DNA of 64,000 bases from Lichenicoccus sp965277665 (GTDB lineage Bacteria; Pseudomonadota; Alphaproteobacteria; Acetobacterales; Acetobacteraceae), in contig NZ_OZ255835.1 of NCBI RefSeq assembly GCF_965277665.1, positions 558,001 through 622,000 on the forward strand, given 5' to 3'. Positions 18,034 through 25,277 of this stretch are shown here, piece by piece (position 1 is the first letter of the stretch; every line of letters starts with the position of its first letter). Below the pieces are notes generated by a model that was not told the DNA's origin, searched no databases, and saw nothing but the letters and a program-made list of their open reading frames with translations. Made by a program: the position numbers and the translations under genes.

Positions 18034-18142
18034 CCGAAAACAGTATTTACGTAACGATCCGACAGCAAGTCGGTGGGGCGTGGCCGATTCCGTTCTCGGT
18101 CTCAGGCTTCGCCAGTTTGCCGACAGTGATCGAAGTCAGGCC

Positions 18143-18565
18143 TCAGTCCGCATCCCGGAGCGTGCGGTTGCGCTTGGTCGTGGCACGATGGTTCTTGGTT
18201 TCCAGCCGGCGCTGCCGCTCGCCGAAAGAGGGGCGGGTGGCGCGGCGGATGACCGGCGGCTGCGCGGCCTCGCGTATCAGAGCCAGCAGGCGCGCGATCG
18301 CATCCTGCCGGTTGCGCTCCTGCGAACGATACTGCCGGGCGGTGATGACGATGACGCCGTCGCGTGTCACCCGCTGCCCGGCGAGCGCCTGCAGCCTCGC
18401 CTTGACCGGGTTGGGCAGCGACAGGGTGGTGCGGGCATCGAAGCGGAGCTGGGCCGCGGTTGCGACCTTGTTGACGTTCTGGCCGCCCGGGCCGCCGGCC
18501 TGGATGTAGCTGATCTCGATCTCCGCCTCGTCGATCGACAATCCGCGGGCGACGTCCAGCCTCAT
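18143..18565 (-). CDS. arfB: Ribosome-rescue peptidyl-tRNA hydrolase ArfB (YaeJ)
   Basis: This 140-residue protein carries the release-factor GGQ loop (GGPGGQNVNK, about residues 24-33) and ends in a basic tail (RRLETKNHRATTKRNRTL), which in ArfB enters the empty mRNA channel. It hydrolyses peptidyl-tRNA on ribosomes stalled at mRNA ends without a stop codon. The length matches E. coli ArfB. The ATG overlaps the stop of the hydantoinase gene (ATGA), so it is translated from the same message, an odd pairing with no clear functional link. Confidence 0.93.
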   Translation of the reverse strand: MRLDVARGLSIDEAEIEISYIQAGGPGGQNVNKVATAAQLRFDARTTLSLPNPVKARLQALAGQRVTRDGVIVITARQYRSQERNRQDAIARLLALIREAAQPPVIRRATRPSFGERQRRLETKNHRATTKRNRTLRDAD

Positions 18566-21500
18566 TCCGGCCTGCCGTAGCCGCCGCCGCCGGGTGTCTG
18601 CACGCAGAGCAGGTCACCGGCCTGGAGCGCCATCTGGGCGATGCCCCCGATGGTCTCGATGTTGCCATCGGCGCGCTCGATGTGCTGCGCGCCGGTCGCA
18701 CCGGCCCCGCCGCCCGCAAGGCCGAACGGGCCCTGCTCGCGTCGCGACGAGACCAGCACGGCGGTCATCGGCTGCAGGAAACGCAGCCGCCGCACCACCC
18801 CGTCGCCGCCGCGCCGGGCGCCGCTACCGCCGGATCCACGCCGGATGGCAAAGGCCTCCAGCCGCACCGGATAGCGCAGTTCGAGCACCTCCGGGTCGGT
18901 CATGCGGGTGTTGGTCATGTGGCTCTGCACCCCGCTCGCCCCGTCGAAATCCGGGCCGGCGCCGGCGCCGCCGCAGATCGTCTCGTAGTATTGCCGGGTG
19001 GCGTCGCCGAACAGCAGGTTGTTCATCGTGCCCTGGCTGCACGCCATGCGCCCGAGGGCGCCGAACAGCGCGACGCATACCGCCTGCGAGACCTCGGTGT
19101 TGCCCGCCACCACCGCGGCCCCCGGCGCCGGCGACAGGAACGTGCCCGGCGGCACCACGATCGCGAGCGGCACCAGGCAGCCGTCATTGAGCGGGATGTC
19201 GTCGCCGGCCAGGCAGCGGAACACGTACAGCACCACCGCGCGCACCACGGCCGGCGGCGCATTGAAGTTGCCCGGATGCTGGGCGGCGGTGCCGGTGAAG
19301 TCGATCACCGCGCTGCGTCGCGCGCGGTCGATGCGCACCGCAACCTGCAGGCTCGCGCCGCCATCCATGCGATAGCGGAACTGCCCGTCCTCGAGACGCG
19401 CGATCGCCCGCCGCACGCTTTCCTCGGCATTGGCCATCACGTCGCGCATCGCGCGCAGCATGGTGCAGCGGCCGTGCTGGCGGACGGCGGCAAGCAGCGC
19501 GCGCGCCGCATACGCGTTGGCGGCAACCTGGGCCGCGATGTCGGCGACATTGACGTCAGGGCTGCGGGCCGGATGCGGTCCCAGGGCCAGCAGATCGCGG
19601 AATTGCCGTTCGCGCAGAACGCCATCGGAGACCAGCAGGAAATCGTCGATCACGATGCCCTCCTCGTCGAGCCGGCGCGAGAAGGCGGGGGTCGATCCGG
19701 GGCTGATGCCGCCGATGTCGGCATGATGGCCGCGCGAGCCGACGAAGAACAGCGGCGCGGCCTCCGGATCGTCGAACACCGGCGTGACGACGGTGATGTC
19801 CGGAAGATGCGTGCCGCCATCGAAGGGATTGTTGAGCGCGATGGCGTCGCCGGGCCGCAGCGTGCCCGCCCGCCGGCGCAGCACCGTGCGCACGCTCTCG
19901 CCCATGGCGCCCAGATGCACCGGCACGTGCGGCGCATTGGCGACCAGGCGGCCTTCGGCGTCGAACAGCGCCACCGAGAAATCCAGCCGCTCGCGGATGT
20001 TGACGCTCTGCGCGGTGTTCTGCAGCACGCTGCCGGCCTGCTGGGCGATCGTCATGAACAGGTTGCTGAACAGCGCGATGCGCAACGGATCGAGATCGTC
20101 GGGTGCCGGTCCCGCAGCGGCGTCGTGCGGGACTTCGCCGCGGGTCAGCGCGAGGTCGCCGCGTCCGGTGATCGCGGCACGCCAGCCGGGCTCGATCACC
20201 GTCATGGCGTTGGCCTCGCTCACCAGCGCCGGCCCGTGCACGACATCGCCCTCGCGCAGTCGGGCCCGGTCGAACAGGCCGGCCTGCCACCACCGGCCGG
20301 CGCTGCGGAACGTGACGGCCTGCACCGGGGCCGGCGCGGTGCCGGGCGGTCGCGCCGGCGGGGCGATGAACGGCGGCGGCGCGCCGGGCTCGGCCGCCTC
20401 GACGGCGACCGCATCCACGATGATCGCGTCGGTCTGCGGCGCAAAGCCGAACCTGTCGTGGTGCTGTTGCAGGAACGATGTCCGGACCTGCTGCATCGTC
20501 TCGAACGCGACCACCAGCACCGCATCCGATCCGGCGCGACGCAGATGCAGGCGCCGGGTGACGGCCGCCTCGGCGACGCCCTGCTCGGCGAGCGCGTCGC
20601 GTGCCTGGCGCGCCAGCTCGTCCGCGAGCTCCCGCAGGCCGGGCAGCGCGTCGTCGTCCAGCGTCCTTTCCACCGCCTGCTCGCGCAGCACCACCCGTGC
20701 CGCCAGCGCCATGCCGAAGGCGGACAGCACGCCGGCCATCGGATGCACCAGCACCGTGCGCATGCCGAGTGCCGCCGCCACCAGGCAGGCGTGCTGGCCG
20801 CCGGCGCCGCCGAAGCAGTGCAGGGCGAAGCCGCCTGGGTCCTGTCCCCGGCGCACCGAGATCTCGCGGATCGCGTTGGCCATGTTGTCGACCGCGACGC
20901 GCAGGAAGCCCTCGGCCAGCGCGTGCGGATCAAACGGCGCTCCGGTCGCGGCAGCGACCTCGCGGGCCAGGCTCTCGAAACCCTCGCGGGCTGCCCGGTC
21001 GTCGAGCGGCGCGTCGCCGTCGGCACCGAACAGGCGCGGGAACTGTGACGGTACTAGCCGGCCAAGCTGCAGGTTGGCGTCGGTCATGGTCAGCGGGCCG
21101 CCGCGGCCGTAGGAGCAGGGTCCGGGATCGGCGCCGGCGCTGGCGGGACCCACGCGCAGCCGGGTGCCGTCGAAGCGCAGGATCGAGCCGCCGCCGGCCG
21201 CGACCGTGTTGATCGCCAGCATCGGCACCCGCACCGGGATGCGCAGGCCGAGCCCCGCGATCCGGGTCTCGTAGCTGCGCTCGAAGCTTCCGTCGTACAG
21301 CGCGACATCGGTCGAGGTGCCCCCCATGTCGAAGCTGATGATGCGCGGCAGCCCGGCGGCCTCCGCGGTGCGCGCGGCGCCGACGATGCCCCCGGCCGGC
21401 CCGGACAGGATCGCCTGGCAGCCGGTGAAGTGGGCCGCGTCCGCCAGCCCGCCGCTCGATTGCATGAACAGCAGCCTGGTGCCGGGGAGGGCTGCCGCGA

Positions 21501-22212
21501 GATGCGCGGTATGCCGGCGCAGGATCGGCGACAGGGCCGCATCCACCAGCGCCGTCTGGGCGCGCGGGATCAGCCGCAGCAGCGGGCTCACCGCGTGCCC
21601 GGTCGAGACCTGGGTGAAGCCCGCCGCAAGGGCCAGGGCCGCCAGGCGCTGCTCCAGGGCCGGATGCGCCCAGGCGTGGATCAGGGCGATGGCGCAGCTC
21701 TCGATGCCGTCGGCGCGTGCCGCCGACAGCGCCGCGCGGGCCTGCGCCTCGTCCAGTGGCGTTGCGATGCTGCCATCGGCGGCGGTGCGCCCGATGATCT
21801 CTACGACCGGTCCGGCCAGCGGCTCGGGCAGCCGGATCGCGAGCTCGAACAGGTCCGGGCGGCTCTGGTCGCCGATGCGCAGCAGGTCGGCGTAGCCGGT
21901 ATCGACCAGCAGCAGCACCGGTGCGGTCCGGCGCTGCAGCAGGGCGTTTGTCGCGACCGTGGTGCCGAGCCTGACCTCGGCGACCAGTCCGGGCGGGATC
22001 GGGTCGGTCTCCGCGAGACCCAGCATGCCGGCGATCCCGGCCAGGGCGGCGTCGACATGGCGTGCCGGATCCTCGCTCAGCAGCTTGGCGGTACGCAGCG
22101 CGCCGGCAGGATCGCGGCCGACGATATCGGTAAAGGTGCCGCCGCGATCGATCCAGAACCGCCACGGCCCGGCCGCTTGTCGCTCCGGGGCAGGCGAAGT
22201 CTGCCGGGTCAT
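18562..22212 (-). CDS. Fused hydantoinase/5-oxoprolinase (HyuA-HyuB)
   Basis: The 1216-residue protein joins a HyuA ATPase half (about residues 15-690) and a HyuB half (about 710-1200). The HyuA half shows the acetate-kinase-fold phosphate loops WIDRGGTFTDIVGRD and IISFDMGGTSTDVALYDG. The HyuB half has ALNNPFDGGTHLPDI, RGHHADIGGISPGS and ICGGAGAGPDFDG. The full-length fusion is the size of eukaryotic 5-oxoprolinase, which opens 5-oxoproline to glutamate using ATP; hydantoinases with the same fold open hydantoins. The substrate is not resolved. It heads a two-gene unit with arfB. No transporter or racemase is adjacent. Confidence 0.9.
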   Translation of the reverse strand: MTRQTSPAPERQAAGPWRFWIDRGGTFTDIVGRDPAGALRTAKLLSEDPARHVDAALAGIAGMLGLAETDPIPPGLVAEVRLGTTVATNALLQRRTAPVLLLVDTGYADLLRIGDQSRPDLFELAIRLPEPLAGPVVEIIGRTAADGSIATPLDEAQARAALSAARADGIESCAIALIHAWAHPALEQRLAALALAAGFTQVSTGHAVSPLLRLIPRAQTALVDAALSPILRRHTAHLAAALPGTRLLFMQSSGGLADAAHFTGCQAILSGPAGGIVGAARTAEAAGLPRIISFDMGGTSTDVALYDGSFERSYETRIAGLGLRIPVRVPMLAINTVAAGGGSILRFDGTRLRVGPASAGADPGPCSYGRGGPLTMTDANLQLGRLVPSQFPRLFGADGDAPLDDRAAREGFESLAREVAAATGAPFDPHALAEGFLRVAVDNMANAIREISVRRGQDPGGFALHCFGGAGGQHACLVAAALGMRTVLVHPMAGVLSAFGMALAARVVLREQAVERTLDDDALPGLRELADELARQARDALAEQGVAEAAVTRRLHLRRAGSDAVLVVAFETMQQVRTSFLQQHHDRFGFAPQTDAIIVDAVAVEAAEPGAPPPFIAPPARPPGTAPAPVQAVTFRSAGRWWQAGLFDRARLREGDVVHGPALVSEANAMTVIEPGWRAAITGRGDLALTRGEVPHDAAAGPAPDDLDPLRIALFSNLFMTIAQQAGSVLQNTAQSVNIRERLDFSVALFDAEGRLVANAPHVPVHLGAMGESVRTVLRRRAGTLRPGDAIALNNPFDGGTHLPDITVVTPVFDDPEAAPLFFVGSRGHHADIGGISPGSTPAFSRRLDEEGIVIDDFLLVSDGVLRERQFRDLLALGPHPARSPDVNVADIAAQVAANAYAARALLAAVRQHGRCTMLRAMRDVMANAEESVRRAIARLEDGQFRYRMDGGASLQVAVRIDRARRSAVIDFTGTAAQHPGNFNAPPAVVRAVVLYVFRCLAGDDIPLNDGCLVPLAIVVPPGTFLSPAPGAAVVAGNTEVSQAVCVALFGALGRMACSQGTMNNLLFGDATRQYYETICGGAGAGPDFDGASGVQSHMTNTRMTDPEVLELRYPVRLEAFAIRRGSGGSGARRGGDGVVRRLRFLQPMTAVLVSSRREQGPFGLAGGGAGATGAQHIERADGNIETIGGIAQMALQAGDLLCVQTPGGGGYGRPE

Positions 22213-22317
22213 GCGGTCTCCTCTGCTCGTGCTCCTTGGCCCTGCGCCGCTGATGGCCTGCCGTAGGCTGGCACGCTAAGCCTGTCCACTGGCTGTCGAA
22301 AACATGGCCCGGCGGAG

Positions 22318-23544
22318 ATGGATGGCGCGATGTCGATGATCATGCTCGTGGCGGTCGGTGGTGCCGTCGGCAGCGTGCTGCGCTACCTGATCGGGCTGGC
22401 GACGGTCGCGGCCTGGGGCAGCGCGTTCCCCTGGGGCACCATCCTTATCAACATCGCCGGCAGCTTCGTGATCGGGCTGGTCGGCGCCGCCACCCTCGAA
22501 GGCGGCATGCTGCCGGCGAGCCCGGCGCTGCGTGCGTTCGTCATGGTCGGCCTCTGCGGCGGCTTCACCACCTTCTCCTCGTTCAGCCTGCAGACACTCG
22601 AACTCGTGCGCGGCGGGCGCACGAGCCTCGCCCTGCTGAACGTGGCGCTCTCGGTCTTGCTGTGCCTCGCCGCCGTGCTGGCCGGGTATCAGATCGGCGA
22701 GAGGCGCCCCGCGCAGAGCGTGTCCGGCCAGGGTCACGCGGCCGCCACGGGAGAGGTCATCCTCGTCGTGCTGGATCGGCCCGAGGACGCGAGCGCGCAG
22801 CTGGCGACTGCCGTCGGGCTGTTGCAGCGGGCCGGCCAGGGGACCCTCCGCGTGCTGGCGCTGCCCGCCCGGGCGCCGGCACCGGGAGCGCCGACCGAAG
22901 AGGTGTACGAGGCCGCGCCGGCGGACGAGGCCGTGCGCATGCGGGCGCTGCGACAGACGTTCGACGCCATGCAGGCGGCCGACCCCGCGATCCGCGCCGA
23001 GTGGCTGTCCCCGCGTGGCGATGCCGGCGGCATCGTCGCCGACCTCGGCAGGCAGGCCGACATGGTACTGGTCGGGCGACCGCATGGCGGGCGTTCGCAG
23101 CGCGTGGTGCATGCCGCCTTGTTCGAATGCGGCCGGCCGGTGCTGGTGCTGCCGCCGGGCAGCGGCAAGGTCCGGTTCCGCACGGTCGCGCTCGCCTGGA
23201 AGCCGGACGAGCACGCCCGCAAGGCTGTGCAGGACGCGATGCCGCTGCTGCGCGAGGCCACACGCCGCTGCGTGCTCCAGGCCGGCGCCGGGGCGCCGGA
23301 CGCGTGCGAGCCGCTGGCATCCGCGGGCCTGTCGTTCGACAGCCCCGACATCGCGGCGAGTCTTGCGGGGCCGGGGGGCGGACACGATACGGGCGCGGCC
23401 CTGCTGCGGGCCGCCGAAGCCTGCCACGCGGATCTTCTCGTCATGGGCGCCTACGCGCATGGCGAGATACGCGAGCGCCTGCTGGGCGGCGTGACCCGCA
23501 GCATGCTGGAGCAGGCGAGCTTGCCAGTGCTCATGCGGCACTGA
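22318..23544 (+). CDS. crcB: CrcB/Fluc fluoride channel fused to a universal stress protein module
   Basis: Residues 5-127 form a complete Fluc subunit with four membrane helices and the family's signatures: GGAVGSVLRYLIG, WGTILINIAGSFVIG (with the conserved asparagine) and GLCGGFTTFSSFSLQTLEL. After a short linker, residues 143-408 form a cytoplasmic UspA-type region ending in the ATP-binding-type pattern GAYAHGEIRERLLGGVTRS and LPVLMRH. Normal CrcB proteins are about 125 residues, so this is a fusion of the whole channel to a tandem Usp module. The ATG at 22318 directly follows GGCGGAG; the ATG at 22330 is an alternative. CrcB expels fluoride; the Usp part could sense nucleotide or stress. 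Confidence 0.88.
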   Translation: MDGAMSMIMLVAVGGAVGSVLRYLIGLATVAAWGSAFPWGTILINIAGSFVIGLVGAATLEGGMLPASPALRAFVMVGLCGGFTTFSSFSLQTLELVRGGRTSLALLNVALSVLLCLAAVLAGYQIGERRPAQSVSGQGHAAATGEVILVVLDRPEDASAQLATAVGLLQRAGQGTLRVLALPARAPAPGAPTEEVYEAAPADEAVRMRALRQTFDAMQAADPAIRAEWLSPRGDAGGIVADLGRQADMVLVGRPHGGRSQRVVHAALFECGRPVLVLPPGSGKVRFRTVALAWKPDEHARKAVQDAMPLLREATRRCVLQAGAGAPDACEPLASAGLSFDSPDIAASLAGPGGGHDTGAALLRAAEACHADLLVMGAYAHGEIRERLLGGVTRSMLEQASLPVLMRH

Positions 23545-23580
23545 GCCCGCGGTCCGGTCGCGGACACATTCTGCGTCATC

Positions 23581-23760
23581 ATGACGCGCTACCTGTATTT
23601 CAACTTCTTCGGTGATGACGGCCCGGGCAGCAGCTACGGGGAGGTATGCGTGATCCTCGCGACTATCTCGGTGTTCATCCTGTTTCCAGGCGTGACCATC
23701 TTTTGCCTCTATTCGATGCCGGAGGTCCCTGGCACGGACGCTCGACGGACCGAAAGCTGA
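23581..23760 (+). CDS. Small hypothetical membrane protein
   Basis: This 59-codon frame starts MTRYLYFNFFGDDGP and has one hydrophobic stretch (VILATISVFILFPGVTIFC, about residues 24-42). The opening resembles the short MTRYFFH-type proteins common in alphaproteobacteria, but the similarity stops after about 12 residues. No convincing ribosome site precedes it. A perfect inverted repeat (GCGTCAT/ATGACGC) straddles the start codon. It could be a decayed gene. The remaining bases of 23545-23834 show nothing else recognisable. Confidence 0.25.
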   Translation: MTRYLYFNFFGDDGPGSSYGEVCVILATISVFILFPGVTIFCLYSMPEVPGTDARRTES

Positions 23761-23834
23761 TCGGGCAATTCGGCTCCCACCGGGCTTGCGGCGCACGTAT
23801 CTCCCCGGGCGCACGCCTTGACCTGCCTCTGGGG

Positions 23835-24206
23835 CTACGCGGCCGCCAACTCGGCAGCGTCCGGCTCGATTTCGCAGCGCAGGGCGTTGCCGTCGCGTTC
23901 CAGAAGTCCGAGCTTGACCAGCTCCGCAACGTCGGCATGAACCCCGGAATAGTCCCGACCCAACGCAAGCGAAAGGGCGCGCGTGCTCGCAACCATCTCG
24001 TGCGCGGCAACGTGCTCAAGGATTGCGATCCGGTTCGGCGTCATGCAGCGAAAGAAGGTTGTCCAGTTCTCAAAGCTGATGGTGCGCGTTACCTCGAAGC
24101 TCTCTCCCTTCCCAGCAGCCGCAACGGCCGCTTCGACATTGGCCGCGATCTCGCGGTCAATCTCCTCAAGGCTCATGCCAATACGGAAGACCAGTCTGCC
24201 AGCCAT
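23835..24206 (-). CDS. tumA: TumA-type HTH antitoxin
   Basis: This 123-residue protein lies two bases downstream of the TumE-like toxin gene, with GAGAGGAG before its ATG. The C-terminal two-thirds form a winged-helix DNA-binding domain (MTPNRIAILEHVAAHEM, ALSLALGRDYSGVHADVAELV, LGLLERDG), and the N-terminal part (ISFENWTTFFRCMTPNR) is typical of the antitoxins paired with TumE (DUF6516) toxins. It should neutralise the toxin and repress the operon. Toxin-first order is usual for this family. G+C is visibly lower than in the flanks, which fits acquisition by transfer. Confidence 0.78.
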   Translation of the reverse strand: MAGRLVFRIGMSLEEIDREIAANVEAAVAAAGKGESFEVTRTISFENWTTFFRCMTPNRIAILEHVAAHEMVASTRALSLALGRDYSGVHADVAELVKLGLLERDGNALRCEIEPDAAELAAA

Positions 24207-24208
24207 TC

Positions 24209-24493
24209 TCAGTCTCCTCTCTCTTGCTCGACAAGCTTCCGGAAGTCGGCCAGTAGCCTCGCGATACCCTGAAAGTCGTAGGGCGACTGCAAACCGTGCA
24301 GGTGACAGTGATCCCCCTTGCCGCGCTCATTGTCGAAGCCGATGACCCGGACACCCTCGACCACATAGACGAGGCTGTATTTGAAGTGATGTGTCGCAGG
24401 AGGAACCGGCTCCGGCACCAGCCAAATCCTGACCTCACGAATTGCTCCGTTCTCGAACCTGGTTTTGTCCGACTGGATCAGCCTCGCCCGCAC
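24209..24493 (-). CDS. tumE: TumE-family toxin (DUF6516)
   Basis: This 94-residue protein matches the TumE pattern throughout: IREVRIWLVPEPVPPATHHFKYSL (given here only in part), YVVEGVRVIGFDNERGKGDH and a histidine-rich HCHLHG, then FQGIARLLADFRKLVE. The GKGDH motif and surrounding basic residues are the best conserved. The family forms type II toxin-antitoxin pairs with an HTH antitoxin, as here. The start is GTG at 24493; a promoter-like sequence ends only six bases before it, so the mRNA may be nearly leaderless. The cellular target of the toxin is not evident. Confidence 0.78.
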   Translation of the reverse strand: MRARLIQSDKTRFENGAIREVRIWLVPEPVPPATHHFKYSLVYVVEGVRVIGFDNERGKGDHCHLHGLQSPYDFQGIARLLADFRKLVEQERGD

Positions 24494-24499
24494 AGCCCT

Positions 24500-24537
24500 G
24501 ATCTAGCCCTGTGGACATATGGCGTCAAGAACATATG
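24500..24537 (-). promoter_or_regulatory. Putative tumEA promoter with paired CATATG operator half-sites
   Basis: On the minus strand TTGACG (24528-24523) is followed after exactly 17 bases by TAGATC (24505-24500), a plausible sigma-70 promoter ending close to the tumE start. The -35 hexamer is bracketed by two CATATG palindromes (24532-24537 and 24516-24521), 16 bases apart start to start. This is well placed for autorepression by the HTH antitoxin. The -10 match is weak, so the assignment is tentative. Confidence 0.4.
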
Positions 24538-24568
24538 CCGCGGGCAACACACTTGCCGACCGTAGTCC

Positions 24569-24868
24569 TCAACCGGGCGCCCGGCCGAGATGCCCGATCG
24601 CTACCTCGGCGAAGTTCTTCGAGAACTGCGACAGCAGGATCGCGGTCGGCTGGTCCGCCCCCCACGGATTGAGCAGCTTGAGCGCGACGTATCAATCCGG
24701 ACACTGGTCCGGAATAAGCGTGCAATGATTAACGGCCGGTGAACCCACTGCATCCTGGTTCCCGCCCCAAATGAAGGCACAGGCAGCCTGATTTATCCGT
24801 TCCACACGGGCCGTGAACCATTGTTGGATGCAGGCCGGCATCGAGGCATTGTGAATGGTCGTCGACAT
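24569..24868 (-). pseudogene. Decayed gene remnant, tail resembles calpain-like (C2) domain end
   Basis: A single minus-strand frame runs from ATG 24868 to a stop at 24569 but is broken by one in-frame TGA at 24692-24694. The upstream piece (58 codons) contains RINQAACAFIWGGNQDAVG and is not recognised. The piece after the stop begins YVALKLLNPWGADQP and continues ILLSQFSKNFAEVAIG. NPWG followed by a short acidic/polar stretch and LS...F...V resembles the asparagine-containing end of bacterial calpain-like proteases. No catalytic cysteine or histidine part is present. The start overlaps the divergent MntP-like gene. I read this as debris in a small island. Confidence 0.35.
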
Positions 24869-25277
24869 CTCCCTCGGCCTGGACAGTTTTGCGGCCTGCC
24901 TGGCGGCGGGCCTGCTTCCCGCCGAGCGGCGCGTGGGCTTCCGCCTGCCCGCGCTGTTTGGCTGCTGCGATGCCGGCGCCACGCTGCTCGGTGACGCCAT
25001 CCCGCACCGGGTGCTGCTGCTCCCAGACTCCGCAACCTATCTCGGCTGCGCGGTCCTGCTCGGGCTGGCCGCACGGCGCAGCCGGTCGGTGCTGTACGCC
25101 TTGCCCGTGCTGCTCGGCCTCGACGATTTCCTGGCACCCGTCGAAGCCGATCCGCTCGGCACCGCGTTGCTGCATGGCGCCACAAGCTTCGTAATGGCGC
25201 TGGCCGGCTTTGGAGTTTCCGTCATGCTGCGCCGGGCCTGCAATCGGCTTCGGCCGGCGCTCGGGAAGACCGGCTGA
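24855..25277 (+). CDS. MntP-like small membrane protein
   Basis: The 140-residue protein has four or five predicted membrane helices. The first, ISLGLDSFAACLAAGLL, and the segment LFGCCDAGATLLGD resemble the paired acidic helices of MntP/DUF204 manganese exporters, but the protein is shorter than MntP (about 190 residues) and the match is partial. It overlaps the downstream GH13 gene by one base (TGATG), so the two are co-translated. The 5' end overlaps the remnant on the other strand. The function is uncertain. Confidence 0.45.
   Translation: MVVDISLGLDSFAACLAAGLLPAERRVGFRLPALFGCCDAGATLLGDAIPHRVLLLPDSATYLGCAVLLGLAARRSRSVLYALPVLLGLDDFLAPVEADPLGTALLHGATSFVMALAGFGVSVMLRRACNRLRPALGKTG

Noticed and set aside
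18682..21048. A 788-codon open frame antisense to the hydantoinase gene
   Set aside because: Same reason: it is the complement of a well-supported fused HyuA-HyuB gene and shows no family motif.
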